Source: Coriaria nepalensis (lineage: Eukaryota > Streptophyta > Magnoliopsida > Cucurbitales > Coriariaceae). Taken from it: 64,000 bases of DNA. A program made the translations under genes and the position numbers. Positions 24,341 through 36,324 of this stretch are shown here, piece after piece. The stretch spans positions 7,065,501 to 7,129,500 of the forward strand of contig CP114491.1 of NCBI GenBank assembly GCA_027186245.1, written 5' to 3'. Under the pieces are notes generated by a model. It made no database searches, was not told where the DNA came from, and saw only the letters and a list, made by a program, of their open reading frames with translations. The first letter of the stretch is position 1. Each line of letters starts with the position of its first letter.

Positions 24341-25069
24341 TTTGAGTTTCTTCACACTACTCTTAACTTCTTCTCTAGAATCAAAAAATTCACGATTATA
24401 GGGTTGTACCTTAGTGAACTTGAGACGAGTTTTGCAGCCATGGCCATGCATGGAATATTTTGGAGAAAAAGAGAATAGTAATTGCTTGGATTTGAGTAAT
24501 CGTTGCTAATATAGATGGAGGTGAGCTCTATTTATTTTGATTAATCGCCATCTTAATTAAATGTAGAAACAGCAATCAAATTGGGTAGACGTATCCTTGA
24601 GTAGTGATGAATCACAACTTTGATAGTTTTTTACCCCAACCCTTTAGAACACATCACCTGATTGATAGTGGACAAAGCACTTATGAGAATTTGATGTTGA
24701 ATCTCTCGGTTCTTGAATCAAAATTTAAGTCTAGTAAATACTCATATTATACGTTCCATTAATCAATAGTGTAAACTAAGTAAGAACCTTTCTTGGCTTA
24801 TGAAACATCTTCATTAATGTAATAAACATAATTAACTATCCATCATATCTAGATCTGAGGCTCTTGGCTTATACATTCATATATTCTCCTTTCATCATTA
24901 TCGAAACTTTACACATATGTATTACACATGATGAACAGCCAGCGTCTATAATCTCATGGTTTTCTTTTACATCATCAATTCCTCGTGTTTCTTAATTATA
25001 ATTTTACCGATGCAATTGAATCGAGGTTTCTAATTATATATGTACTAGATAGGGCTGTGAATTATCTTC
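24341..25069. other. Intergenic spacer
   Basis: No gene recognised. The right part must contain the 3' UTR of the small minus-strand gene ending at 25070. Confidence 0.4.
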
Positions 25070-25324
25070 TTATGTGTGGCTCCAACACCCCAAGAAGATC
25101 ATAGTTCTTATCGGATCATCCCTTCCATAGGCGCCCAAATTGTTCCGTCTCTCATTTTTTGGGGAAACTAAAAGATTACCATCTCCCGCATTCGTCGGAA
25201 CTTCATTTCGAGCCATGGAAATCTCCGCCGTCGTCTTGAAAACTCGCCGGAGTTTTTCTCCAATTGTTTTCTTCGATTCGAGGGCAAGAGAAATCTGATC
25301 ACCGGAAGGGTGTTGGGGTTTCAT
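25070..25324 (-). CDS. Short conserved-looking plant protein, 84 aa
   Basis: A single-exon minus-strand frame of 84 codons. It is basic in the middle (EKLRRVFKTTAEISMARNEV, residues 23-42) and ends with a hydrophobic/aromatic tail (RTMIFLGCWSHT). There is no signal peptide or membrane helix. G+C content is clearly above the AT-rich flanks, and a TATA box (25414-25424) lies 90 bp upstream, both arguing for a real gene. The RRVFKT.AEISMAR core with a short xFLGxWSHT tail looks like a small plant-specific family of unknown function that I cannot name with certainty. The start is the only ATG before the conserved part. Confidence 0.6.
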   Translation of the reverse strand: MKPQHPSGDQISLALESKKTIGEKLRRVFKTTAEISMARNEVPTNAGDGNLLVSPKNERRNNLGAYGRDDPIRTMIFLGCWSHT

Positions 25325-25413
25325 GATCCTTTCGGCTAATTTTATGTAACAAATTTGTGTTGTATGGTTTAAAAGGCTAAGATATTAGATTTCTTAGAAG
25401 TTGCAGAGTGGAG

Positions 25414-25424
25414 ATATATATATA
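25414..25424 (-). promoter_or_regulatory. TATA box of the 84-aa gene
   Basis: CTATATATATA on the minus strand, 90 bp upstream of the start codon at 25324. Confidence 0.55.
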
Positions 25425-25429
25425 GCCAA

Positions 25430-26059
25430 AAAAATGGAAGTATAAAGCTCAAAAAGCACACCTTTGCTGACATGGCTTGGGACCCACGTGTCTTGTTAGG
25501 ATAGGGAAGATTCGAAACGTTTGTGCATGACAGATTAGTTGAGCAGTTGATGGTGTGACTCAACTAGTGTCGAATAATATCAACTTGTAGCCCAATTATT
25601 GGTTTAGTGAATAATATAATATGTTTTATTTTCTCATTGGCTCGCTTAAGAATTTCTACTCTTCTATGTCGTTTTGCCTTTTTCTTTTCTTCTATCTTTT
25701 GTTGTGGGATTAAGATGTCTTAGATAGTGCTAAATGCTTATGAATTCATGAATTTTAATGATGGCTGTCATTGGACCACGTACAAGCAAATTAAGGGTCA
25801 GATTCTGTTCACTATCGAAGACACGAGTGATCGAGAATATAAAACTTTGAAAAAAGATTAAAAAACAATAAACCATATATTATATTAAGATGGTATATTA
25901 TTTGTGATGGATGGATTCTAATTGATTTCATATTTTTATCATATATTATATAAAAATTATATATAATTAAAATAAATTAATTTCAATTTAAAAATATTAT
26001 AATAATAAGAATTTATACTTTCCATTTCATTAACACCAATGATTTTGTAACCCTTTTTC
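25430..26059. other. AT-rich intergenic spacer
   Basis: No coding or RNA gene seen. Confidence 0.4.
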
Positions 26060-26840
26060 TTATAAGGTATTTTCAGCATTTTACATTCTTAATACCCATT
26101 AAAAAATGAGAGACATTATAAATCTGCGCTGTCAGCATCTCACGACAGATTTGGCCTCTTAACCCATTAAGATAATGGGCCAAGGCTTGGGTTTCATTTT
26201 CCACGATCTTGCTTCGCACAGTTAACCAGTGATAGTGCTCCGTGTATTGGTTGACTGTCATCTCCATTCGCTGCTTCAACTACAACATATCAACATAGAC
26301 AATTTGTTCATAATTGACTGGTAGAAATTTTGCTTGAAGCCTCTCCCTCATCTCTACCCATCCAGTGACGGGTGCTTGTCGGGTCCGGCGCAATTGTTCT
26401 TCTACACTACTCCACCAAGTTCATCTTGACAAACTGCACTTTTCGGGTCTCCGACACAGAAAACCACTCAAAATAATATTCCAGGGCGGTTAGCCATTCG
26501 TGGAAAGCATCGGGATCGAGTCTTCCTTGGAAGTCAGGAACATCTACTTTCATTCGTTTGGTCATCTCGTCCAAGGTTTCTCGTCGTTCTTCTAGGTTCA
26601 GCTCGACAAGACCGCGGACATGATATTCGCGGTGGTAGAGATTTCTTCGTCCATCGCCTCTCCTCCTATCCATTGTATTTCATCTTCTCCCTTCTATGTC
26701 ACTACCTTCTTTCCAAACTTCCCTACGAGGGCCTCTCCGACCCCTCTGTGGTCCTCTACATCTTTCTAAGTTCCTTCGTTCGTCCATTATATCTAACCTT
26801 CGTACTATTGTTTCCAAAGTATGAGAAAGTTGGTCCATCT
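26060..26840 (-). mobile_element. Ty3-gypsy gag relic
   Basis: The minus strand encodes a gypsy gag start (MDQLSHTLETIVRRLDIMDE at 26838), an Arg-rich stretch, then DVPDFQGRLDPDAFHEWLTA with LEYYFEW (26530-26470) and, after a frameshift, MRERLQAKFLPVNYEQ, VNQYTEHYHWLTVRS and ALAHYLNGLRGQICREML (26350-26140). This is the retrotransposon gag domain order (FxGxxDPxxFxxWL, then KLxxxFLPxxY, then VxxYTxxF). There is one stop before the second Met and more after it. No pol genes follow in this window. Confidence 0.88.
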
Positions 26841-27832
26841 AAACCCACTAATGGGACCTAGATCTACTCATAGTAAGATATGTGGGTCTTGGGATTGAGA
26901 ATGGCCGGTGATACTGATACGGTCAAGATAACTATAGTATCTGGGCCGGGCAAAAAGATTACCACTTTGGAACCGAATATATCTTATAATATAATATAAT
27001 ATAATATAATATTATCTAAAGGTCCCCACATGATGGTGACGTGGCTTAATAATTTTTATTGAATTAGTAATATCTAAGTAAAATCAATACTCATAAATAA
27101 TATTATTATTTTTTTTAAAAAACAAATAGAATAAAATGAACATTGAACAAATTGACAACCATATTCATCTCCTTCGAAAGGAAGCTTTCAAATACATCAC
27201 TATATATGTGAAGCATTCTCTATCTGTGTGGAAATGGATTACGATTGGGCATACCATTTTGGTAGAGGTAAAAAGAAGGATCCCATTCTCCTTACAAATA
27301 TCACAGTGATCCCATTCAAAAAGCCTTCGAAATATTCTATTTTTGTGGGTGTAATGAAAGGTACAAAACTTATGTTCCTACATTATGTCAATCATAAATC
27401 TCCGTATATTTATAAGAATATTTTCATTAGAAATAAAATAAAATTTATTTATCATATTTATCTTTTTCTTATTGAATTTATTTATAAATAATTATATTTG
27501 AATTTTAAGGTGGTTTTAAATCTAATATATATATATATATTAGAAATTGCTTTTCTAAAAGATATTTAATTCGTTTCCCAGTTGTATCTTTTTTTGCCTT
27601 AATTTTTTTTTTAAATTAATAATAAAGGAGAATCAATTTACGTTAATTTAAAAAAAAAAATTAAATTTAAAAAAAAAATTATTAAAAAAAAAAAAAACCA
27701 TCTCAAAATGCCTGATCGCCCATTTTTATTTATCTGTAGCTAATACACTTAAACTAATAAAATATACGCCTCACAGTATTTAAGTATCTAATTAGTCATT
27801 ACTTGTCAATGTGCCATAAACAAATATTATTA
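26841..27832. other. AT-rich spacer with (ATATA)n and poly-A tracts
   Basis: No gene. It contains a pentanucleotide AATAT-type repeat at 26982-27010, a (TA)n run at 27523-27540 and long A/T tracts at 27600-27700. Confidence 0.5.
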
Positions 27833-28922
27833 TTACATGATTGTACAATTTCCATTTTCGTCCTCATAATAATCATCCAAATCGTCATCTTCACGCGACC
27901 TAACAATCAGATCGGACGGTGGATATTGCGGGAACACCCAACCAGAGTGCGCGTTAGCATGCACCGGAGAGAAGAAAATTGAAGTAGCAGAGCCAGGGAT
28001 CGCCGTTCTATAGCTTACGATGTCGTTTATTACTGGAGGGCCGATATTCATCCCCGCCATTGGTGGGACCAAGTGATCCGGATAGGTTAAAGGGTGAAAA
28101 TTAACCGCCGGTAATTCGCCCGGGATTACCTCAGCATTCCCGCCATTTGGAGCATTACCGCTTTGCCCCTCCTTCTTCTTCTTCTTCTTCTTCTTTTTCT
28201 TCTTGCTTTTACCTCCTCCTCCTCCTCCTCCACTGTTACCACCACCACCACCACCACCACCAGCGGCAGTTGAAGTTTCTCCCCCGGCATCAGCTCCGTC
28301 ACCGTCATCTTTATCGGAATCTGCATCACTATCATTTTTCTCAGGAGAATCGTTTTGCTGATCATTTTTGCCATCTTCTAAATCACCGTCTTCTTTATCC
28401 TTACTCTTCGGTTTCTCATTTTTTCGCTTCTGATCAGGCCAGATTTGAGCCTGTTTTCCAGACCGCACTAGTTTCTTGATAAGAGTATCTCCGTCGACGT
28501 TTCCGGTAACCGTTACCTTGTGCTGCTTCAAATCTATCTCCGTCGTATAAACACCTGAATTTACAAGATCGAAGGATTAATCAATTAACATAAGGAGGTT
28601 TGAAGAGAAAATATAAATTTGATCAAGGCCATATTTACCGTCGATGGTCTTAAGAATTTTCTTGACTTTTCTCTTGCATCCTTCACAGTGAATCGATACT
28701 TTCAGGATCCAAATCTTTTAAAAATCAAGTATAGATTACAGGTTTAGTATTGATCAATAAATTAATGAACAAAATAGTTAATTAACTATATAATTATGAT
28801 AATAGTGTAGATATAATTTATGCAAGAAATTATCAAATAAATCATAAATATTACTCATGCAAAAAATTTACCTGATATTTGAGAGGTTCTGGAACTTCTT
28901 GATCACCTTCTTTCTTTGCCAT
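27833..28922 (-). CDS. Heavy-metal-associated isoprenylated plant protein (HIPP)
   Basis: Three exons (28922-28872, 28714-28639, 28554-27833) give 282 residues. An N-terminal HMA domain (about residues 16-80) carries the metal-binding CEGC at 27-30 and the ferredoxin-like core ([19 protein letters not shown], then [20 protein letters not shown]). The middle is an acidic Asp/Glu/Lys linker, a poly-Gly tract and a 12-Lys run; the C-terminus is CTIM, a CaaX box for farnesylation. HIPPs bind Cu, Zn or Cd and are membrane- or nucleus-associated; roles in metal homeostasis and stress are known for the family. The intron positions in the HMA domain (both splitting the domain) are typical. The Met chosen is the first in the frame; a TATA box lies 126 bp upstream (29048-29054). 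Confidence 0.93.
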
Positions 28923-29047
28923 GGTGGAGAGAGAGAACTGGTGGTTAGTGAGAGTAGAGGCAGAGGGGAATGAACTACTGAGGAAAGAGGAGTTGAAAGG
29001 TGGAAGAAAAAGGAAGAGAGACGAATAAGAATGTACTAGAAATTAGA

Positions 29048-29054
29048 TTTTATA
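29048..29054 (-). promoter_or_regulatory. TATA box of the HIPP gene
   Basis: TATAAAA on the minus strand, 126 bp upstream of the HIPP start codon. Confidence 0.5.
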
Positions 29055-29653
29055 AAGTCGATTCGTACTATATAATATGATATGTCCGCTTAATTGGTTG
29101 AGCCAATGGATGAGACTTGAGAGGGGCTTGTGCATGGTTCACTATACTTACTTGCCTACTTGGCACTGGCATCTTCTTTTCCTTTTTTTTTTTTATTATT
29201 ATTTATTATTTATTATTTATTATTAAATTTAACTTTTTATGCCCATCATCAGATTTTTCTCAATTTTTTTTTAACAATTTGTTTTTTAATTATTACTATA
29301 ATATCTGAAAAAGGAAATCGCTGAATATTTATACTTGGACCTTCTATCCTGTAAATTAAATTGAAAAATTATTATATATTTTTAGGAATATTTTATTTTA
29401 ATTAATAGCATCAAATTAGGTCAACATTTGGCAAAAAAAAAACATATAATATTTAATAATAAAACATGTTGATATAATTAATCGTATTTAATTAGAATAA
29501 ATACTCCTGAAATAAATAAATAAAATGCCTCAAATTAAATTTATAATCAAACTCTTTTTTTTACTATTTATAAAAATTGACTTCATATTTAATACTAATT
29601 TCTATTTCCAATCTTAAAAGTTTAATTTTATTATTTTAATTTGATTTTTTTTC

Positions 29654-29915
29654 TCTATATCCATTTACTATTACCTCTACAATCCGCGCCTATCGACCCC
29701 ATGCTGATCACCACTGCCGACTACTGCCGTGAACCACCAACATCCATCCATGCCGCCACTGATGGTAGCAATGCTTGTCGGTGGTAGATGTGGTGGGGGA
29801 GTTGGGGTGGTGGTTGGTAGTGATAGCAGTGTACTATGATAGCAATAGTGGTCAGCATGGATGTTCGATAGCAGCAATTAATAAAAGGTATTGGTAAATG
29901 GATATATATAAAAAA
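29654..29915. repeat. MITE-like inverted repeat
   Basis: The left end (CTATATCCATTTAC at 29655) is matched in reverse complement by the right end (GTAAATGGATATATA near 29895), and CCATGCTGATCACCACT (29699) by GTGGTCAGCATGG (29847). Arms of about 90 bp are imperfect; the middle is G/C-rich relative to the flanks. Confidence 0.65.
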
Positions 29916-30593
29916 AAAATAATAATAATAAAAAAATAAAGTAAAAATTAAAAAATATATATTTAATTTAGGAAAATTTTAAAATAATTAAATATAAAAT
30001 TTAATTTCAAATATTATTTATAAATTTTAAAAATTATTAAATTTAAATTATACTTAAAAAAAGTAATACTAAATTATATCATAAATTTAATTTTAGGTGA
30101 AAATTATTTTTTCAGGATATTTTATATAATTATCCAAAAAAATGATGCCACTGATTAGTACTGAATTTTATAAAAAGGTTTATAAAAATTTGAAAGTCGA
30201 AACTTAGTCCCACAATTTAGTAATAAAATAAAATAAATCCTCATTTTTCAAAATATTAAAAAAAAAAATTCTGTGGAGTCAGGGCCGGGGCACCCCGGCT
30301 CCTTGGGAAAAAAAAAATAGAAATTAGGGATATTGTTGGAAATATTTACATTTTTGGAAGCAAATTGTAATAATATTATTTTATTAGGGTTAATCCAAAT
30401 TTTCAAGTTTACTGTGGTTAAATTTAACATTTTTCATTTTTCTTTTACTAATCTCATTCCCTGTTCCTTCAGACTCACGACCCCTTCACCCTCCTCTTCT
30501 TCTTCAGTGCTTTTTCGCCTCCACGTCTTCTTCTTCTCCAGTGCTTTTTCTTTCTTCTTCCACCGCTGGCTGTCCCTGTACGTGAGGAACGTA

Positions 30594-30712
30594 ACCCACT
30601 CCGTCCACCGCCATATTTTCTGTTTATTCTCCACATCACGAGCTTCCAAGGACGGTGACCCACTCCGTCCACCGTCGTCTTTTCTGTTTATTCTCAGCAT
30701 CACGAGCTTCCA
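30594..30712. repeat. Tandem duplication, 64-bp period
   Basis: ACCCACTCCGTCCACCG recurs at 30594 and 30658, and TTTCTGTTTATTCTC followed by CATCACGAGCTTCCA recurs at the same offset. The copies differ at only a few positions over about 55 bp. Confidence 0.85.
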
Positions 30713-31221
30713 TTCGACGATTGCAACAAGGTTCCTGATTACTTCTATTATCATTCTTTTGTGGTTTTTGAGATAAGAGTGAGGATTGGGGTTTATGGTA
30801 CTAAATTATACAAATTTTATTTTTAATAGGGTATGATTAATGTGAGATGAATATTAGTGTATATTAAAATTTTAGATATAATTATTTATGAAAAATAAAA
30901 TATTATTAAAAGGAAAATGTTGAAAATATGTTTTGAAAATTTTTATAGTATGCATATTATATTTATATTATTAGGTAATTAGCCTCCACCGTAGAGATAA
31001 TTCCGATTATGCCGTTATGAAGCCGATAAGTGAAAGCGCATGTTGGAATAATCTTCTTAATTAAGCATAAATATATGCACTTAATTAAAAAAAATATATA
31101 CAGAATTTGATGCGTTTCGATCATCCTCAGTTTTAAAGGAAAGACTATTATTCAAAAAGATAGTATTGATAATATTGAAAAAAATTTATGTATTTTTATT
31201 TTAATACATGCATAAGAAAGT

Positions 31222-31259
<38 letters not shown>

Positions 31260-31598
31260 ACATTTAACCTATAGTTTATTAGATTAAAATTTATTTGCAC
31301 GATCCAATGTTTATATTGATGCTTATGTCGAATATAATTTATATAATGTATCTTTTATGTAAAAATAATTGGTACCTGAAATGAAATAATCACTACTAGT
31401 TATATTATTATTATATACTTTCTGACTTCCGGAATAGAATGGAAAGGAGCTAGTTGGACCCTGCTGGACCACCCTGCAATTTCTTTCTCCAAGAGTTGGG
31501 CTCTAAAGAGTATCACAGCTCCAGATAGGTTTGGAGTTAGAAGCCCAGATACGAAAACTGGCCCAATAACCAATTTTCCAATGAGCAAAAGATAAGAA

Positions 31599-31670
31599 CG
31601 CCGTTGCCGGGGATCGAACCCGGGTCACCCGCGTGACAGGCGGGAATACTTACCACTATACTACAACGAC
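31599..31670 (-). tRNA. tRNA-Asp (GTC)
   Basis: The 72-nt minus-strand sequence folds into a cloverleaf: acceptor GTCGTTG pairs with CAACGGC (one G-T), the anticodon loop CTGTCAC reads GTC, and the T-loop is GTTCGATCC with A- and B-box promoters (TAGTATAGTGG; GGTTCGATCC). The discriminator is G, as expected for Asp. The CCA end is not encoded, as usual for nuclear genes. It is almost identical to the tRNA at 39192. Confidence 0.97.
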
Positions 31671-33221
<1,551 letters not shown>

Positions 33222-33754
33222 GGACATAAAATCTCCATCTAAGTCGAGTAAAATCTTTAGATATTCCAAGTCTATTTCTTCACAATATGAATTTAAATTT
33301 TCCTGTGACTTGTTTGTTTTTATGGGTGAGTGTATTGAGCTATAATGGCTTCTTTTACTAGAATATAATTGATGTACCAAATGCTCTGTTTAAGTTCCTA
33401 TGTTATGTTAAATTCTAAATCCTTAGAAATTGATTCTTTAACAAGCAGTTTATATGGAATAGCCATATCAGAAGAGGAGAGTAGTTCGGTTTTGTTCCAA
33501 TTACTTTGATCTAAAAGAGTTGAGTTTGACTAAATCTGAAGTCAAGTCTGTTAACTTCTCTGAATGATTGATGAAATTATTTAAAATCCTCTTTCATTTT
33601 ACATAGGTAAAACAAAAATTTGTGGAAGTACAGAGGGATCAGGTCAGCATCAAAGATGAAGCTGCAGCTCGTTGAACAAATCATTCTCTTTTCTCAACCT
33701 GGATTTTCTCCTCTGTTACAGTTCTGAGCAAAGGGATATTAAAATAAGCCTACC
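33222..33754. other. Spacer between CoA kinase and PPR genes
   Basis: Probably the 3' UTR of the first gene and the promoter of the second; no other gene seen. Confidence 0.4.
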
Positions 33755-35158
33755 ATGTTGCCATTTTCACAATTCAGTGCTGTATCAAATAGAATCATCT
33801 CCCTCCTAAGCAATTCCTCTTCAGTCGCTCACATCCACCAAATACAAGCCCAACTCATCCTCCATAACCTCTTTGGAAACTCCAACATCGCCTCTCACTT
33901 CATCTATGCCTGCCAGTCTTTAGACCTCTTAAACGTAGCTCTTCTCCTTTCCCAACTACCTAAACCCCATGTTTTCATTTCCAACTCTCTCATTAGAGTT
34001 TTCTCGCACTCTAACATCCCTCATATCCCCTTTTCTATATACACTCAAATGCATAAAAACTCCCTCCTTCCAAACAACTACACCTTCCCTTTCCTTCTCA
34101 AGTCCTTGTCTGACTTCCACAACCTTAAACAAGGACAATGTGTTCACACCCACATACTAAAATTGGGTCATAATACGGATATTTATGTCCAAAACTCATT
34201 ATTGGGTGTCTATGCATCATGTGGTGAACTGGGTTCATGCCAGCATGTATTTACTGAAATGCCCCTACGAGATGTCGTGTCTTGGACTGTCTTGATTATG
34301 GGTTATAGATATGCTAGAAGATACGAAGATGCTCTTATTGCATTTGAACAAATGCAATATTCTGGGATAGTGCCTAATCATGTCACAATGGTCAATGCCT
34401 TAGCTGCATGTGCTAATTTCAGGGCCTATGAAATGGGGGTTTGGATCCATGATTTCATTAAGACTAGAGGATGGGAAATTGATGTGATATTAGGTACTTC
34501 TTTGATTCAAATGTACGGAAAATGTGGGAGGATGAAAGAGGGGTTGGACGTTTTCGAGAGCATGAAATTGAAAAACGTGTATACATGGAATACTATGATT
34601 CAAGTGTTAGCATTGGCTAAGAGTGGAGAGGAGGCTATTTGGATGTTTAATAGAATGAAACAAGAAGGGATGAAGGTAGATGAAATAACGTTGATTGGAG
34701 TGCTTTGTGCTTGTAGCCACTCGGGTTTGGTAAACGTTGGGATGCAAATATTTACCTCCTTGGTGAACGGTAAGTACGGGTTTCTACCCTCGGTTAAGCA
34801 TTATGCGTGTATGGTCGACCTTTTTGCCCGAGCCGGATGGGTTAAAGATGCTATGAAGATAATAAGTGAAATGCCTTATGAACCGATAAAGTCAATGTGG
34901 GGTTCATTGTTGAATGCTGGTAGAGCTAGTGGAAATATGGAATTGAGTGAATTTGCTGCTAGGAAACTAGTCGAGATGGAGCCGGAAAATAGTGGTTATT
35001 ATGTATTGTTGTCCAATATCTGTGCAGAGATGGGAAGATGGAGTGATGTTGAGGAATTGAGAGGAGTCATGAGAGAGAGAGGACTTAAGAAAGAGTTGGG
35101 TTCTAGCTCCGTTGATCTTCAATTGCAGGAAAATGTTTTTGAACTATTACCACACTAA
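33755..35158 (+). CDS. Pentatricopeptide repeat protein, PLS class, E subgroup
   Basis: An intronless 467-codon frame, typical of plant PPR genes. From about residue 70 on it is made of degenerate 31-36-residue helical repeats (for example DIYVQNSLLGVYASCGELGS, DVVSWTVLIMGYRYARRYED, NVYTWNTMIQVLALAKSGEE), followed by an E motif (MWGSLLNAGRASGNMELSE, ENSGYYVLLSNICAEMGRW, LRGVMRERGLKKELGSS). No DYW deaminase follows; the frame stops soon after the E motif. Proteins of this class bind organellar RNA by base-specific repeat contacts and act mostly in C-to-U editing, with a deaminase supplied in trans. The N-terminus is a possible organelle presequence. The RNA target cannot be told from sequence by eye. 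Confidence 0.94.
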   Translation: MLPFSQFSAVSNRIISLLSNSSSVAHIHQIQAQLILHNLFGNSNIASHFIYACQSLDLLNVALLLSQLPKPHVFISNSLIRVFSHSNIPHIPFSIYTQMHKNSLLPNNYTFPFLLKSLSDFHNLKQGQCVHTHILKLGHNTDIYVQNSLLGVYASCGELGSCQHVFTEMPLRDVVSWTVLIMGYRYARRYEDALIAFEQMQYSGIVPNHVTMVNALAACANFRAYEMGVWIHDFIKTRGWEIDVILGTSLIQMYGKCGRMKEGLDVFESMKLKNVYTWNTMIQVLALAKSGEEAIWMFNRMKQEGMKVDEITLIGVLCACSHSGLVNVGMQIFTSLVNGKYGFLPSVKHYACMVDLFARAGWVKDAMKIISEMPYEPIKSMWGSLLNAGRASGNMELSEFAARKLVEMEPENSGYYVLLSNICAEMGRWSDVEELRGVMRERGLKKELGSSSVDLQLQENVFELLPH

Positions 35159-36324
35159 AATTAAATTCCAATTTGCATCTGAATAGGAATAAAGATAACT
35201 TTTCCGAGTAATTATGCTCATTGTTTGTTCCTCTCTTTTGTATTTTATTTTCTATTTTTTGCTTTCTTTATAGTTATTATTTATAGATAATGGAGTATTA
35301 TAAAAAAATATAACTCAAACACTTAGTTCAGCTAAATCTGAATACTAAATGTGAATATTTAGTTACCTCACAAAAAATTCAATTACACCAATTTAATCTA
35401 ACTGAACAAGCACAAATGCATTGTGGCGAACTAATGCTGCCACAGAGAGATGATTCATCAGAGTCTTACAGAAGTATGGTCTCTGATCTCTGTCTAGTTT
35501 TTATAAGAATCTATATTCTCATGCAATCTCGATCTGTGTACTTTTGAAAGGCTCTAGACTTTGAGGAACTCGATATTGTTCCGATTTACAGCACGTAAAT
35601 CTTGTTCCGGTGAGTTGAATTTGAAACTTAGTAAGCTAAACAAGAGCTCTGATTTCTTTGGTTCGAACATGTGTAACACAAATTCCTTATTCCTAGAAAG
35701 ATGATGCTTTAAAATAGGCTTCATTTTCAGATCGTGTAACTAATGTAATATAAATACTCTTGCAGGTTTCGCCATTGCCAGTTCATTTAGCAAGGTGACG
35801 TCTTTGGAGTAATCATTTCTTTACAAATTCTACATATTAATCATCCATCTCTAGGAGTAGAAACTAAAGTTGATATTCTTCATGAAGCAAGAAACACACA
35901 GGTAGTCGGACAAAATGCTTGGAATCTAGTTCAACTCGGACATCAACTCAAATTGGCTCGGCTAGAGAAACATGACTTGGATGGCTATTGGAGGTCAGAA
36001 CAAGTTTCTTACACTGCCCTTCAAGCTGTTAGGATATCAGCATGATTCTATGATTCTGCAGATGTGAAATTGGGGATTAAGCTAATCGTTGGACTCCTTT
36101 AGGCAGCCTTCCACTGCTTTTCTCTTCTTCCCCCTTTTTTTTTTTTCCTTTTTTTTTTCTTCTAGATAAACTTCTCCCAATGTACATTGAGAGATATGGC
36201 GTATTTGTATTTGAATATATACAAATCAGATGGGGAGTTTTATAGATGGAAGATATAGATATATACTCATAACTGTAGATGGAAGAATAGAAGCATTGTT
36301 TTTCTTTCTTTTTTTTTCCCCCTT
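35159..36324. other. Convergent spacer between the PPR and ATG18a genes
   Basis: Holds the 3' regions of both genes. No further coding sequence; poly-T tracts at 36128-36160. Confidence 0.45.

Larger units (their letters stand above)
29055..31598. other. AT-rich spacer with inverted and tandem repeats
   Basis: No gene supported. It contains an inverted repeat (29654-29915), a 64-bp-period duplication (30594-30712) and a poly-T tract of about 33 bases (31226-31258). The small frames here are low-complexity or antisense to repeats. Confidence 0.5.

Noticed and set aside
28126..28479. Frames antisense to or shifted within the HIPP last exon (poly-Ser, poly-Val)
   Set aside because: They arise from translating the Gly/Lys codon runs in other frames; the HIPP frame is clearly the coding one.
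30333..30776. 147-codon plus-strand frame and overlapping minus-strand frames
   Set aside because: Low-complexity Ser/Phe composition across the tandem duplication; no family similarity or core promoter seen.
36301..36324. T-rich tract as a terminator
   Set aside because: A simple poly-T tract beyond the ATG18a stop; no Pol III gene ends there.
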